Shown here piece by piece: positions 24,744-33,687 of a stretch of DNA of 64,000 nt. The position numbers and the translations under genes are program-made. The notes under the pieces are model-generated. The model searched no databases. It saw only the letters and a program-made list of their open reading frames with translations, and was not told where the DNA came from. Location of the stretch: positions 4,060,001 to 4,124,000 of the forward strand of contig NZ_JAMCOS010000001.1 of assembly GCF_028069655.1 (NCBI RefSeq), read 5' to 3'. Source of the stretch: Acidovorax sp. NCPPB 4044 (GTDB lineage: Bacteria > Pseudomonadota > Gammaproteobacteria > Burkholderiales > Burkholderiaceae_C). Numbering within the stretch: position 1 is the stretch's first letter; the number at the start of each line of letters is the position of its first letter.

Positions 24744-26009
24744 ATGGATGAAAGCATGAGCATGATGGATTCCTACGACGCCCTCGAAACCCGTTCGCCG
24801 GAGGCGCGCGAGGCGGCGCTGATGGCGGCGTTGCCGGCGCAGGTGGCGCATGCGCGGTCGGCGACGGCGGCGTTCGCGGAAATCCTGGCGCAGGTGGATG
24901 CGCGGGCGGTGGACAGCCGCGGCGCGCTGGCCGCGTTGCCGGTCACGCGCAAGCACGAGTTGCTGGAGCGGCAGCAGGCGGGGCGCGCGGCGAACCCGTT
25001 CGGCGGGTTCAGCGCGCTGGCGTTCGGGCCGGCGATGCCGCGGGTGTTCGCGAGCCCGGGCACGCTCTACGAGCCCGAGGGGCGGCGCGCGGATTACTGG
25101 CGCATGGCGCGCGCGGTGCATGCGGCGGGGTTCCGGCCGGGGGAGCTGGTGCACAACTGCTTCAGCTACCACTTCGTGCCAGCGGGCGCCATGATGGAAG
25201 GCGGCGCGCAGGCCGTGGGCTGCACCGTGTTCGCGGGCGGCACGGGCCAGACCGAGCAGCAGGTGCAGGCGATGGCCGAGCTGCGGCCGGCCGGCTACAT
25301 CGGCACGCCGAGCTTCCTGCGCATCCTGCTGGAGAAGGCGGCCGAGATGGGCATCGCGCTGCCGCACCTTGCCAAGGCGCTGGTGTCGGGCGAGGCGCTG
25401 CCGCCGTCGCTGCGCGAGTGGTTCGCCGGGCGCGGCGTGGCGGCCTTCCAGTGCTATGCCACGGCCGACCTGGGCCTGATCGCCTACGAGACCGCCGCGC
25501 GCGAGGGCCTCGTGCTCGGCGAGGACGTGATCGTGGAGATCGTGCGCCCCGGCACCGGCGACCCCGTGCCCGACGGCGAGGTGGGCGAGGTGGTGGTGAC
25601 CACCCTCAACCCCGACTACCCGCTGGTGCGCTTCGGCACCGGCGACCTCTCCGCCGTGCTGCCCGGCCCCTGCCCCACGGGCCGCACCAACCGGCGCATC
25701 CGCGGCTGGCTGGGCCGTGCGGACCAGACCACCAAGGTGCGCGGCATGTTCGTGCACCCCGGCCAGGTGGCCGAGGTGGCGCGGCGCTTTCCGCAGGTGG
25801 CGCGCGCGCGCCTGGTGGTGGGCGGGGAGATGGCCAACGACACGCTCGTGCTGCGCGTGGAGACGACGGAGACCGCGGGCGGCCTGGCCGACCGGCTGGC
25901 CGCCGCGGTGCGCGAGGTGACCAAGCTGCGCGCCGACATCGAGATGCTCGCGCCGGGCGCCTTGCCCAACGATGGCCGCGTGATCGAAGACGCCCGCAGT
26001 TACCGTTGA
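24744..26009 (+). CDS. Phenylacetate-CoA ligase-like (PaaK family) enzyme
   Basis: A 421-residue AMP-forming aryl/acyl-CoA ligase. PaaK-type features: an early segment LPVTRKHELLERQQ, the HNCFSYHFVPAGAM region, KALVSGEALPPSLREWF, the acid-recognition stretch FQCYATADLGLIAYET, and the hinge region GRADQTTKVRGMFVHP followed by the mobile C-terminal domain. It is the last gene of the importer cluster. Two starts are possible: ATG 24744 and ATG 24756, four codons later; neither has a strong ribosome site. Aromatic acid substrates are plausible but not shown. Confidence 0.85.
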   Translation: MDESMSMMDSYDALETRSPEAREAALMAALPAQVAHARSATAAFAEILAQVDARAVDSRGALAALPVTRKHELLERQQAGRAANPFGGFSALAFGPAMPRVFASPGTLYEPEGRRADYWRMARAVHAAGFRPGELVHNCFSYHFVPAGAMMEGGAQAVGCTVFAGGTGQTEQQVQAMAELRPAGYIGTPSFLRILLEKAAEMGIALPHLAKALVSGEALPPSLREWFAGRGVAAFQCYATADLGLIAYETAAREGLVLGEDVIVEIVRPGTGDPVPDGEVGEVVVTTLNPDYPLVRFGTGDLSAVLPGPCPTGRTNRRIRGWLGRADQTTKVRGMFVHPGQVAEVARRFPQVARARLVVGGEMANDTLVLRVETTETAGGLADRLAAAVREVTKLRADIEMLAPGALPNDGRVIEDARSYR

Positions 26010-26053
26010 CGGCCCCTGCCACGGTTGCATTGCACGAAGCTTACACTCACTTT

Positions 26054-26086
26054 TTGATAGCAACAAACCCAATGGATACGGCGGCA
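26054..26086 (+). repeat. Dispersed repeat, copy lacking the left hairpin arm
   Basis: TGATAGCAACAAACCCAA is followed by TGGATACGGCGGCA. The left GCTATT arm is decayed. It lies between the PaaK-like gene and a Bug protein gene. Confidence 0.55.
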
Positions 26087-26194
26087 CCCGTGTAAAAAAG
26101 CTTAAAACCCTGGGGTCCGCAGCCTCAGTGATTACCTTGATGTGACACCGAAAGGCCGTGACTATCATGGCCCGTCTTCAAGTCAAGGATCGCC

Positions 26195-27187
26195 ATGAAA
26201 ACCCTATTCAAGACCGCGCTGCTGGCTGCTGCCGCAGCCGCCGTGTTCGGTGCCCAGGCCCAGCAGGCCTTCCCCTCCAAGGACAAGACGGTGACCATCG
26301 TCGTGCCCTTCGCGGCCGGCGGCCCCACCGACCGCGTGGCCCGCGACCTGGCCGAAGCCATGCGCAAGCCGCTGGGCGGCGTGAGCGTGGTGATCGACAA
26401 CGCCGCCGGCGCCGGCAGCAGCATCGGCACCGCCAAGGTGGCCCGTGCCGCACCCGACGGCTACACGCTGCTGCTCAACCACATCGCCATGGCGACGATG
26501 CCGGCGCTCTACCGCAAGCTGCCCTTCAGCGTGCCCAACGACTTCGAGTACCTGGGCGTCGTGAACGACGTTCCCATGACGCTCATCGGCCGCCCCTCGC
26601 TGCCGGCCAACAACTACAAGGAACTCGCGACCTGGATCGAGCAGAACAAGGGCAAGATCAACCTCGGCCACGCGGGCCTGGGCGCGGCCTCGCACCTGTG
26701 CGGCCTGCTCTACCAGAGCGCGGTCAAGGTCGAGATGACCACCGTCGCGTACAAGGGCACGGCCCCGGCCATCACCGACCTGATCGGCGGCCAGATCGAC
26801 CTGCTGTGCGACCAGACCACCAACACCACCTCACAGATCGAGGCCAAGAAGGTCAAGCCCTATGCCGTCACCACGGCCAAGCGCCTGAGCACGCCCTCGC
26901 TGAAAGACCTGCCCACGCTGGCCGAGTCCGGCGTGAAGGACTTCCAGGTCACGATCTGGCACGGCCTCTACGCGCCCAAGGGCACGCCCGCCGAAGTGGT
27001 GAAGAAGCTCAACGACGCCCTCAAGGCCGCCCTGAAGGACCCCGACTTCATCAAGAAGCAGGAAGGCCTGGGCGCCGTCGTGGCCGCGGACCAGCGCGTC
27101 GAGCCCGCCGAGCACAAGAAGTTCGTGCAGGCCGAGATCGACAAGTGGGGCCCGATCATCAAGGCCGCGGGCACCTACGCCGACTGA
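26195..27187 (+). CDS. Bug/TctC-family periplasmic solute-binding protein
   Basis: A 330-residue exported protein with a signal peptide ([22 protein letters not shown]). Family marks: [51 protein letters not shown] and [20 protein letters not shown] (each seen in part). These proteins bind carboxylates and related solutes for tripartite tricarboxylate transporters. No TctA/TctB membrane partner is encoded here, as is common for these expanded families in Comamonadaceae. It forms its own unit with a strong terminator. Confidence 0.9.
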   Translation: MKTLFKTALLAAAAAAVFGAQAQQAFPSKDKTVTIVVPFAAGGPTDRVARDLAEAMRKPLGGVSVVIDNAAGAGSSIGTAKVARAAPDGYTLLLNHIAMATMPALYRKLPFSVPNDFEYLGVVNDVPMTLIGRPSLPANNYKELATWIEQNKGKINLGHAGLGAASHLCGLLYQSAVKVEMTTVAYKGTAPAITDLIGGQIDLLCDQTTNTTSQIEAKKVKPYAVTTAKRLSTPSLKDLPTLAESGVKDFQVTIWHGLYAPKGTPAEVVKKLNDALKAALKDPDFIKKQEGLGAVVAADQRVEPAEHKKFVQAEIDKWGPIIKAAGTYAD

Positions 27188-27223
27188 TACGCGCAGGCTT
27201 CGATTCCCTCCAGTCCACGAGAA

Positions 27224-27253
27224 GCCCCGCGGCTTGCGCCGCGGGGCGTTTTT
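27224..27253 (+). terminator. Rho-independent terminator after the Bug protein gene
   Basis: GCCCCGCGG, a 6-nt loop, CCGCGGGGC, then GTTTTT, starting 37 nt after the stop codon. Confidence 0.9.
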
Positions 27254-27416
27254 CCTGGTGGGCCGCGGTGCCGCTGCGGGCATTCCGCGGCGATGCGGGT
27301 TATCCATCTGCCGCCGCGGCGGCCCGCGCGCCTACAACGGAGCCATCGCTCCCCTGCCTGCGCGGATGCACGGGCCGGGCCTCCTCCGATCCACGGCCCC
27401 CGAAAGGACCTTCCCC

Positions 27417-28502
27417 ATGCCAGCCCCGCAGACGCCTGCCGATGCCCTGTCCTCCCGCCGGTCCGGAGCCGCTGCGGCCGTGCGGCATGCCCCCGCGCGC
27501 CGCCGCCGCGCCATCGCCCTGGGCAGCGCGCTGCTGCTGGGCGCCGCGCTCGTGGCCTGGAATGCGCCCGTGCGCGCCGACACCTGGCCGTCCAAGCCCG
27601 TGCGCATCGTCGTGCCCTTCGCGCCGGGCGGCACCACGGACATCCTCGCGCGCGCCGTGGCGCCGGAACTCGGGCGGGCCTTCGGCCAGCAGTTCATCGT
27701 GGACAACCGCGCGGGCGCGGGCGGCAACATCGGCGCGGAGATCGTCGCCAAATCCCCGGCCGATGGCTACACGCTGCTCATGGGCACCGTGGGCACGCAC
27801 GGCATCAACCGTGCGCTCTACGCCAAACTGCCCTACGACCCCCTCAAGGACTTCGTGCCCATCACGCTCGTGGCGGCCGTGCCGAACGTGATGGTGCTCA
27901 ACGCCGAGAAGGCGCGCACGCAGGGCATCGCGAGCGTGCAGGACTTCATCCGCTATGCCAAGGCGCACCCGGGCCAGCTCAACATGGCGTCGAGCGGCAA
28001 CGGCACGTCGATCCACCTCGCGGGCGAGCTGTTCAAGAGCATGACCGGCACCTACATGCTGCACATGCCCTACCGCGGCTCGGGCCCCGCGCTGCTGGAC
28101 CTCGTGGGCGGCAACATGGACGTGATGTTCGACAACCTGCCTTCATCGATGGCGCAGATCAAGGCGGGCAAGCTCAAGGCGCTGGCGGTGACGAGCGCCA
28201 CCCGCTCGCAGGCCCTGCCGGACGTGCCCACGGTGGAAGAGGCCGGAGGCCCGGCGCTCAAGGGCTACGAAGCCAGTTCGTGGTTCGGCCTGCTCGCGCC
28301 CGCGGGCACGCCGGCCGACATCGTGCAGCGCATCCAGCAGGAAACCGCCAAGGCGCTGGCCTCGCCCGCGGTCAAGGAACGCATGCTCGCGCAGGGCGCG
28401 ATCCCGGGCGGCAATACGCCGGCCGAGTTCGCGCGGCACATCGAGGCCGAGCATGCCAAGTGGGCGCGCGTGGTCCAGGCCTCGGGCGCCAAGGTGGATT
28501 GA
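27417..28502 (+). CDS. Bug/TctC-family periplasmic solute-binding protein
   Basis: A 361-residue exported protein. The N-terminal region is long and basic ([15 protein letters not shown]) before the hydrophobic core, with cleavage near PVRAD. Family marks: [70 protein letters not shown] (read in pieces). The ATG at 27417 follows AAAGGA; the longer upstream frame crosses the previous terminator and is excluded. The ligand is unknown and no TctAB genes are nearby. Confidence 0.9.
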   Translation: MPAPQTPADALSSRRSGAAAAVRHAPARRRRAIALGSALLLGAALVAWNAPVRADTWPSKPVRIVVPFAPGGTTDILARAVAPELGRAFGQQFIVDNRAGAGGNIGAEIVAKSPADGYTLLMGTVGTHGINRALYAKLPYDPLKDFVPITLVAAVPNVMVLNAEKARTQGIASVQDFIRYAKAHPGQLNMASSGNGTSIHLAGELFKSMTGTYMLHMPYRGSGPALLDLVGGNMDVMFDNLPSSMAQIKAGKLKALAVTSATRSQALPDVPTVEEAGGPALKGYEASSWFGLLAPAGTPADIVQRIQQETAKALASPAVKERMLAQGAIPGGNTPAEFARHIEAEHAKWARVVQASGAKVD

Positions 28503-28550
28503 CGCAGCGGCGCGTTCAACGGAAGCGCCGCAGCGCGGCCCCGCCGCGAA

Positions 28551-28877
28551 CTACCAGGTGACTTCCTTGCCCTCGGCAGCGCTGCGGCGCAGCATGTCGA
28601 CGAACGGCGCCGCGCGCTGGCGCAGCCGCACCGCCTCGGCGGGCTCGCCGCGGCCATCCTGGTCCTCATCGCCCGCCGCGTCGCCGGCCTCGGCCTGGCG
28701 GGCCTCGTCGGCCGCGATCGCGGCCTCCAGAGACTGCAGCGCGGCGGGGATCTGGTCGGGCGTGATGATGCCGTGCGCCTCGTCCGGAGACTTGCCGATG
28801 GCCTGGAGGATCTGGCGGCCGTGGGCCTGCAGCATGATGATGTCGGCCGTGGCGCGGGACTTGAATTTGTAGAGCAT
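28551..28877 (-). CDS. DUF1840 protein
   Basis: A 108-residue cytosolic protein. It opens MLYKFKSRATADIIMLQAHG, the characteristic DUF1840 start, followed by a helical segment and an acidic linker (GDAAGDEDQDGRGE). The C-terminus is AAPFVDMLRRSAAEGKEVTW, also conserved. Function is unknown; the family is common in Betaproteobacteria. It lies 73 nt downstream of the cyclopropane synthase-like gene on the same strand and converges on the Bug gene. Confidence 0.85.
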   Translation of the reverse strand: MLYKFKSRATADIIMLQAHGRQILQAIGKSPDEAHGIITPDQIPAALQSLEAAIAADEARQAEAGDAAGDEDQDGRGEPAEAVRLRQRAAPFVDMLRRSAAEGKEVTW

Positions 28878-28950
28878 GGATCGAGGGTTCAGGGAGTGGA
28901 AAAAGTGTGGAGAGGTGGAGCCACGAAAAAATGGAACCGAGCCCGCGGTG

Positions 28951-30243
28951 TCAGGCGGCGCACGGCACGCCCGCATCGGCGTACATGTAGCCGCGCTGGA
29001 ATGGATAGTCGGATTGCGCGCCCGGCAGGCTCCCCGCATCGACACGGCCGTCCGGCAGGGCGGCCAGCATCTGGTGCAGCGCCATCCAGCTACGCTCGAA
29101 GCCCATGGCGCTGCCGGCCAGGTAGAGACGGTAGGCGCGCAGGGCCTTGGCGCCGCGCTCGGCGCCCGCCTCCTCCGCCAGGATGGCCTCGGCCTCGGGA
29201 AGTCGCGCCTCCAGCGCGTCGGACCAGGCCCAGAGCGTGCGGGCGTAATGGGGGCGCAGGTTCTCGGTGTCGACCATCTCCAGGCCGGCGCCGGCCATGT
29301 CGTGCAGCACCGCGCTGGCATGCACCAGCTCGCCGCCCGGGAAGATGTATTTCTCGATGAAGTCGCCCATGCCCGCGCCGAGCTGCGCGTTGTCCACGCC
29401 GCCCGCCGTGATGCCGTGGTTGAGCAGCAGGCCGCCGGGCCGCAGCAGGCGCCGCACGCACTCGAAATACGCCGGCAGGTGGGTGCGGCCCACGTGCTCG
29501 AACATGCCCACCGAAGCGATCTTGTCGAAAGGCTGCCGCTCGGTGCGCGGCAGTTCGCGGTAATCGCACAGCCGGACCCGCACGCGGTGGCCCAGCCCCC
29601 GCTGCGCGATGAGCCGCTCCACGTGCGCGTGCTGGTTGCGCGACAGCGTGATGCCGGTGGCATCCACGCCGTAGTGCTCGGCGGCCCAGAGCAGCAGCCC
29701 GCCCCAGCCCGCGCCGATGTCGAGGAAACGGTCGCCGGGCGCGAGCCTGAGCTTGCGGCAGATGTGGTCGAGCTTGGCTTCCTGCGCCTGCGCGAGCGAC
29801 AGGTCGGCGTGGCGGTAGTACGCGCACGAATACACCCGGCGCGGATCGAGCCACAGCGTGTAGAAGCGGTCGGAGAGGTCGTAATGGAACTGGATCTGCC
29901 GAGCGTCGCGGCCCAGCGTGTGCAGACCGCGGGAGCGGGCCCGCAGCCACAGCGGCCGCCACCAGCCGCCCGCATCGCGCACCGGGTCGCCGCGCAGCAC
30001 CGCCCCGGCGGCCGCCATGAGATCGCGCACGCGCCCTTCCATGGCCACGCGGCCTTCCACGATGGCCGCTGCCACGTCCCCCACCTTGCCGCGCGCGAGC
30101 GCCCCCAGGGCCATCGCGTCGCGGAAATGCAGCACCACGCGGGCGTCCCGCCCGCCGAGCCGCTCGCCGCCGGGCAACTCCAGCGCGAGGCCGACCGGGG
30201 AGTCGGCCATCCGTGCCTCGAGCATGCGCAACAGGTGTTTCAT
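28951..30243 (-). CDS. Cyclopropane-fatty-acyl-phospholipid synthase family methyltransferase
   Basis: A 430-residue SAM-dependent enzyme. Family marks: QIQFHYDLSDRFYTLWLD, YSCAYYRHADLSLAQAQEAK, the SAM-binding LDIGAGWGGLLLWAA, GITLSRNQHAHVERL, KIASVGMFEHVG, and GDFIEKYIFPGGEL (quoted in pieces). The enzyme methylenates unsaturated acyl chains of membrane phospholipids. It has the N-terminal ~110-residue region usual for CfaA-type proteins. The start at 30243 (MKHLLRMLEARM) avoids an unlikely upstream extension. Specificity (cyclopropane versus other methylation) cannot be settled from sequence. Confidence 0.88.
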   Translation of the reverse strand: MKHLLRMLEARMADSPVGLALELPGGERLGGRDARVVLHFRDAMALGALARGKVGDVAAAIVEGRVAMEGRVRDLMAAAGAVLRGDPVRDAGGWWRPLWLRARSRGLHTLGRDARQIQFHYDLSDRFYTLWLDPRRVYSCAYYRHADLSLAQAQEAKLDHICRKLRLAPGDRFLDIGAGWGGLLLWAAEHYGVDATGITLSRNQHAHVERLIAQRGLGHRVRVRLCDYRELPRTERQPFDKIASVGMFEHVGRTHLPAYFECVRRLLRPGGLLLNHGITAGGVDNAQLGAGMGDFIEKYIFPGGELVHASAVLHDMAGAGLEMVDTENLRPHYARTLWAWSDALEARLPEAEAILAEEAGAERGAKALRAYRLYLAGSAMGFERSWMALHQMLAALPDGRVDAGSLPGAQSDYPFQRGYMYADAGVPCAA

Positions 30244-30418
30244 GGCGGGATTGTTGGACCGCGCCCCGGCGACCGTCAATGGCAACTGTCTTACACACCA
30301 ACCTACCCCACAAAGGCACCCCGCAGAGAGCCCCGAAGGGCGGTCGGGCGCGGCTGCAGGGCCGGTGTATGGCTTAATAGCGGGTTTTCACCGTCCGTTC
30401 CAGCAGGAGTCAAACACC

Positions 30419-30589
30419 ATGGGCAACAAGATCGTTACCGAAGCCGACCGCAAGCGCACCCCTCCCCCGAAGCCCCTGCCCGGCGTGTCCCTGCCCACGG
30501 CTGGCCGCGGCCAGCGCGTGAGCCTGGAGCGTGGCGTGGCCACCCGCAGCAAGAAGAACCCCGGCAAGCGTTCCAAGAAGGGCGGCTGA
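30419..30589 (+). CDS. Small basic conserved hypothetical protein
   Basis: A 56-residue, strongly basic protein starting MGNKIVTEADRKRTPPP and ending NPGKRSKKGG. It has a good ribosome site (AGGAG 9 nt upstream) and its own terminator, which supports a real gene. There is no hydrophobic segment. The charge and Lys/Arg-rich tail would suit nucleic-acid or ribosome binding, but that is a guess; I do not recognise the family. Confidence 0.75.
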   Translation: MGNKIVTEADRKRTPPPKPLPGVSLPTAGRGQRVSLERGVATRSKKNPGKRSKKGG

Positions 30590-30634
30590 AGCCCCCTTCC
30601 GAGCGAGGCCCCCGAGGCTTCGCCCGTGCCTGCC

Positions 30635-30660
30635 AAGCCCTCCTGCGCGAGGGCTTTTTT
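30635..30660 (+). terminator. Rho-independent terminator after the small basic protein gene
   Basis: AAGCCCTC, loop CTGCGC, GAGGGCTT, then a T run. It lies 45 nt after the stop codon. Confidence 0.88.
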
Positions 30661-30713
30661 CATGCCCGCGCGGCCGGGCACAATGGCGCATCGCCACCGC
30701 TGCCGGAGCCTCC

Positions 30714-31268
30714 ATGCCCTCCTCCGCCCTCTCTCCCCACGATGCCGGCACGCTCTATGCCGCGCTGCAGGCGGGTCCGCTGGCCGGCAGCGCCATCACC
30801 GTGCTGCACATCGGGGCGGCGCATTCGTCCGTCGCCAGCGGCACCGGCCCGCAGCCGCACCTGCTGCGCACGCTGGATGTGGGCTCGTATGCCACCGCGG
30901 CCGCCTGCCTGCGTCACCAGCCGCCCACGGGCGCCGAGATGGAGAACGCCATCGCCACCGTGGAGGATGCGGTGATGCCCCTGCGCTCAGCGCTGGCCGA
31001 AGGGTCGGTCCTCTACACCGCAGATGCGGGCATCCGCCAGATCGCGCTGCAGGCGGGCATCGCCGCGCAGCCCGACATGGAACTGCCGCTCGATGCCGTG
31101 GAGCGCGTCTTCCAGCGCGTGGCCGCCCGCTCGCTGGGCGCTCCGGCCGTGCAGCCGCAGGACCCCGAGGACGAACCCGCCTTCGTGGCCACGCTGCTGA
31201 TCCTGCGCGAATTCCTGCAGCACCTGGGCTTCGGCCACATCGCCATCCGCCCGGAATCGGCTTACTGA
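30714..31268 (+). CDS. Conserved hypothetical protein, function unknown
   Basis: A 184-residue soluble protein starting MPSSALSPHDAGTLYAALQ. The N-terminal half contains ITVLHIGAAHSSVASGTG, a strand-loop that resembles the first strand of actin/Ppx-like folds, but I cannot support that assignment. The C-terminal half is helical (LPLDAVERVFQRVAARSLG, LILREFLQHLGFGHIAI). Codon use is normal and the frame is closed by the convergent tag gene 22 nt later. A ribosome-site-like GGAG lies 6 nt upstream of the ATG. Confidence 0.65.
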   Translation: MPSSALSPHDAGTLYAALQAGPLAGSAITVLHIGAAHSSVASGTGPQPHLLRTLDVGSYATAAACLRHQPPTGAEMENAIATVEDAVMPLRSALAEGSVLYTADAGIRQIALQAGIAAQPDMELPLDAVERVFQRVAARSLGAPAVQPQDPEDEPAFVATLLILREFLQHLGFGHIAIRPESAY

Positions 31269-31290
31269 CCGGCCCCAGCCGGGGCCCGCC

Positions 31291-32001
31291 TTACCGCACA
31301 GGCGCGCCCGGCGGCTGGAACGCCGCCCGCGCGGCCTGCGCCGCGGCGCGCGTGCCGCAGCCTTCGATGTGGTCGTTCACCAGGCCCATCGCCTGCATGA
31401 AGGCATACATGGTGGTGGGCCCCACGAAGCCGAAGCCGCGCTTCTTGAGGTCTTTGGACAGGGCCACGGCCGCAGGCGCCGTGGTGAGAGCGCGCGCGGC
31501 TTCCAGGGTGAGCCGTTCGGGGCGGCCCTCGGCCGCCTGCGGTGCGAAGCGCCAGACGTAGTGCGCCAGCGAGCCGAACTCGCGCCGCACCGCCAGCACC
31601 TGCCGCGCATTGCGGATGGCCGATTCGATCTTGCCGCGGTGGCGCACGATGCCGGCATCGGCCAGCAGGCGCTCGACGTCGGCGGCGCCGAAGTCGGCCA
31701 TGCGCTCGGCATCGAAACCCGCGAAGGCGGCGCGGAACGCCTCGCGCTTGTTGAGGATGGTGATCCAGCTCAGGCCCGCCTGGAAGCCCTCCAGGCACAG
31801 CTTCTCGAACAGCCGCCGGTCGTCGCTGACCGGAAAGCCCCATTCGTGGTCGTGGTAGTGGCGGTAGAGCGGTGTCGCCCGGCACCAGAAGCAGCGCGGC
31901 GGCTCCCCGGGCGCATCGGCGAACAGGCCCTCGGGCAGCGGCGCGGGCTCGGCAGGGCCGCTGGCGGAGCCGGGGGCGAAAGAGGTTTTGGCGTTCGGCA
32001 T
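31291..32001 (-). CDS. tag: DNA-3-methyladenine glycosylase I
   Basis: A 236-residue base-excision repair enzyme that removes 3-methyladenine from DNA. Tag marks: the CFWC and YHDHEWGFPVSDDRRLFEKL region with zinc-ligand Cys/His, GFQAGLSWITILNKREAFR, the KKRGFGFVGPTTMYAFMQA segment (read in pieces) and the C-terminal NDHIEGC zinc ligands. A ~30-residue Ala/Pro-rich N-terminal extension precedes the domain. It is a single gene, convergent with the hypothetical gene and divergent from the aminopeptidase. Confidence 0.95.
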   Translation of the reverse strand: MPNAKTSFAPGSASGPAEPAPLPEGLFADAPGEPPRCFWCRATPLYRHYHDHEWGFPVSDDRRLFEKLCLEGFQAGLSWITILNKREAFRAAFAGFDAERMADFGAADVERLLADAGIVRHRGKIESAIRNARQVLAVRREFGSLAHYVWRFAPQAAEGRPERLTLEAARALTTAPAAVALSKDLKKRGFGFVGPTTMYAFMQAMGLVNDHIEGCGTRAAAQAARAAFQPPGAPVR

Positions 32002-32082
32002 GGGGCCATTCTAGGAAGGGGCCGCGTGCGAAGCTCCGTACACTGCGGGGCGTTCCGCACCGGCCTTTGCGCCCTCTCCCGC

Positions 32083-33240
32083 ATGCCCCTGCCCTCCTTT
32101 TCCGCCGCTGCCGCGCGCCGCACCGCCATGGCCCTGCTGGGTGCGTTACTGGCCGGCTGCGCGCACACTGGCGACACCCTCGGCTACTACTGGCAATCGG
32201 TGCGCGGGCACCTGCAGATCATGCAGGCCGCTGCGCCCGTGGACGACTGGCTGGCCCGCCCCGGCACCGCGGCGCCGCTGCGCGAGCGGCTGGAGCTGGC
32301 GCGCCAGGCACGCGCCTTCGCCGTGGCCGAGCTGCACCTGCCCGACAACGCCAGCTACCGCCGCTATGCCGACCTGGGGCGCCGCGCCGCCGTGTGGAAC
32401 GTGGTGGCCGCGCCGCCCGATGCGCTCACGCTGCACACCTGGTGCTTCCCCATCACCGGCTGCATCGGCTACCGGGGCTATTTCGCCGAGGCCGACGCAC
32501 GCGCCGAAGCCGCGCGGCTGGCCGGCCAGGGCCTGGAGGTGGCCGTATACGGCGTGCCCGCCTATTCCACGCTGGGCTACACGAACTGGCTGGGCGGCGA
32601 CCCGCTGCTCAATACCTTCATCGCCTGGCCCGAAGGGGAGTTCGTGCGGCTGCTGTTCCACGAGCTGGCGCACCAGGTCGTCTATGCGAATGGCGACACG
32701 ATGTTCAACGAGTCGTTCGCCACCGCCGTCGAGCGGCTGGGCGTGGCCCGCTGGCTGGGCACGCGCGCCACGCCGCAGGCGCGCGCCGAATATGAGCACG
32801 GCGATGTCCGGCGCACGGCGTTCCGCGCGCTCACCCGCTCCGCGCGGGAACGGCTCTCCGCGGTGTATGGTTCAGCATCGAAACCGCCCCATGCCGCCGT
32901 ATCCATTGAATTATTTGCTATAAAAAAAATAGCAATGGACCAGTTCCGCGCCGACTATGCTGCGCTGCGGGCGCGCTGGCTGGCCGAGGGGACCACGCCT
33001 GCACAGATCGCCGGCTACGACCGCTGGGTGGCCGATGCCAACAATGCGGCCTTCGGCGCACAGGCGGCCTATGACGAACTGGTGCCGGCCTTCGAGGCGC
33101 TCTTCGAGCGCGAAGGCGGCGATTGGCCGAGGTTCTATGCCGCCGTGCGCGCGCTGGCTGCGCAGCCGGCCCAGGAACGGCTGGGGCACCTGCGGGCCCT
33201 GGCGCCACGGTCTCCGGCACCGGGCGCGGCGGCCGACTGA
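32083..33240 (+). CDS. Lipoprotein zinc aminopeptidase (COG4324-like)
   Basis: A 385-residue exported protein with a lipobox (LLGALLAGC) giving an N-terminal lipidated Cys. The zinc motif HELAH lies in RLLFHELAHQVVYANGDT, followed by FNESFATAVERLG supplying the next Glu ligand. Family features GYRGYFAEADA and YGVPAYSTLGYTNWLGGDPL are intact (read in pieces). A copy of the dispersed repeat is inserted in frame at 32889-32935, adding roughly HAAVSIELFAIKKIA in a helical stretch after RERLSAVYGS. Most bacterial members are predicted peptidases with unknown substrates. The start at 32083 keeps the basic n-region; ATG 32128 is an alternative. Confidence 0.8.
   Translation: MPLPSFSAAAARRTAMALLGALLAGCAHTGDTLGYYWQSVRGHLQIMQAAAPVDDWLARPGTAAPLRERLELARQARAFAVAELHLPDNASYRRYADLGRRAAVWNVVAAPPDALTLHTWCFPITGCIGYRGYFAEADARAEAARLAGQGLEVAVYGVPAYSTLGYTNWLGGDPLLNTFIAWPEGEFVRLLFHELAHQVVYANGDTMFNESFATAVERLGVARWLGTRATPQARAEYEHGDVRRTAFRALTRSARERLSAVYGSASKPPHAAVSIELFAIKKIAMDQFRADYAALRARWLAEGTTPAQIAGYDRWVADANNAAFGAQAAYDELVPAFEALFEREGGDWPRFYAAVRALAAQPAQERLGHLRALAPRSPAPGAAAD
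32889..32935 (-). repeat. Dispersed repeat copy embedded in a coding sequence
   Basis: Minus-strand copy: TTGCTATTTTTTTTATAGCAA hairpin (read from the right), AATAATTCAATGGATA, then CGGCGGCATGG. It is read in frame as part of the aminopeptidase. Confidence 0.85.
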
Positions 33241-33302
33241 GCGCGGCCCCGGCACGGTGGTGAACGCGCGCCGGCGCACGGTTGGGCGCCGGCGCGTACG
33301 GC

Positions 33303-33557
33303 TCAGCCCAGTTCCTGGATCAGGTCGATGTACTGCTGGCGGGCATCGTCGCCGGACGTGCCCTTGAGCTTCGTCCACGCATCCCATTTGGCTCGGCCCA
33401 CGAAATCCGAAAAGCTCGGCTTCGGCTCGGCGTTGTCGCCCGCCGTGGCCTGCTTGTAGAGCGCGTAGATCTTCAGCAGGGTCGGGTTGTCGGGGCGCTC
33501 GCTGAGGTTCTTGGAATGGGCGACGGCGGCTTCGAAAGCGGCGTTCAGATCGGACAT
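33303..33557 (-). CDS. Acyl-CoA-binding protein
   Basis: An 84-residue four-helix acyl-CoA-binding protein. It starts MSDLNAAFEAAVAHSKNL and carries the family signature LLKIYALYKQATAGDN and KWDAWTKLKGTSGDDAR, including the Lys and Tyr residues that contact the CoA phosphate. It binds medium/long-chain acyl-CoA in the cytosol and buffers it for lipid metabolism. It is a single-gene unit; no link to the neighbouring chemoreceptor is evident. Confidence 0.93.
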   Translation of the reverse strand: MSDLNAAFEAAVAHSKNLSERPDNPTLLKIYALYKQATAGDNAEPKPSFSDFVGRAKWDAWTKLKGTSGDDARQQYIDLIQELG

Positions 33558-33687
33558 GGGGAACGTGTCTCCGGACAGGGATGGAAGAAGTGCAGGAGCA
33601 GGCCCGGCATGCGGTTCCTGCGGCCCTCGCCCGGCTATCTTACGGGGGCGTCCGGAACGCCCTGGCCGGTTTGCACCGCTTCCGATG

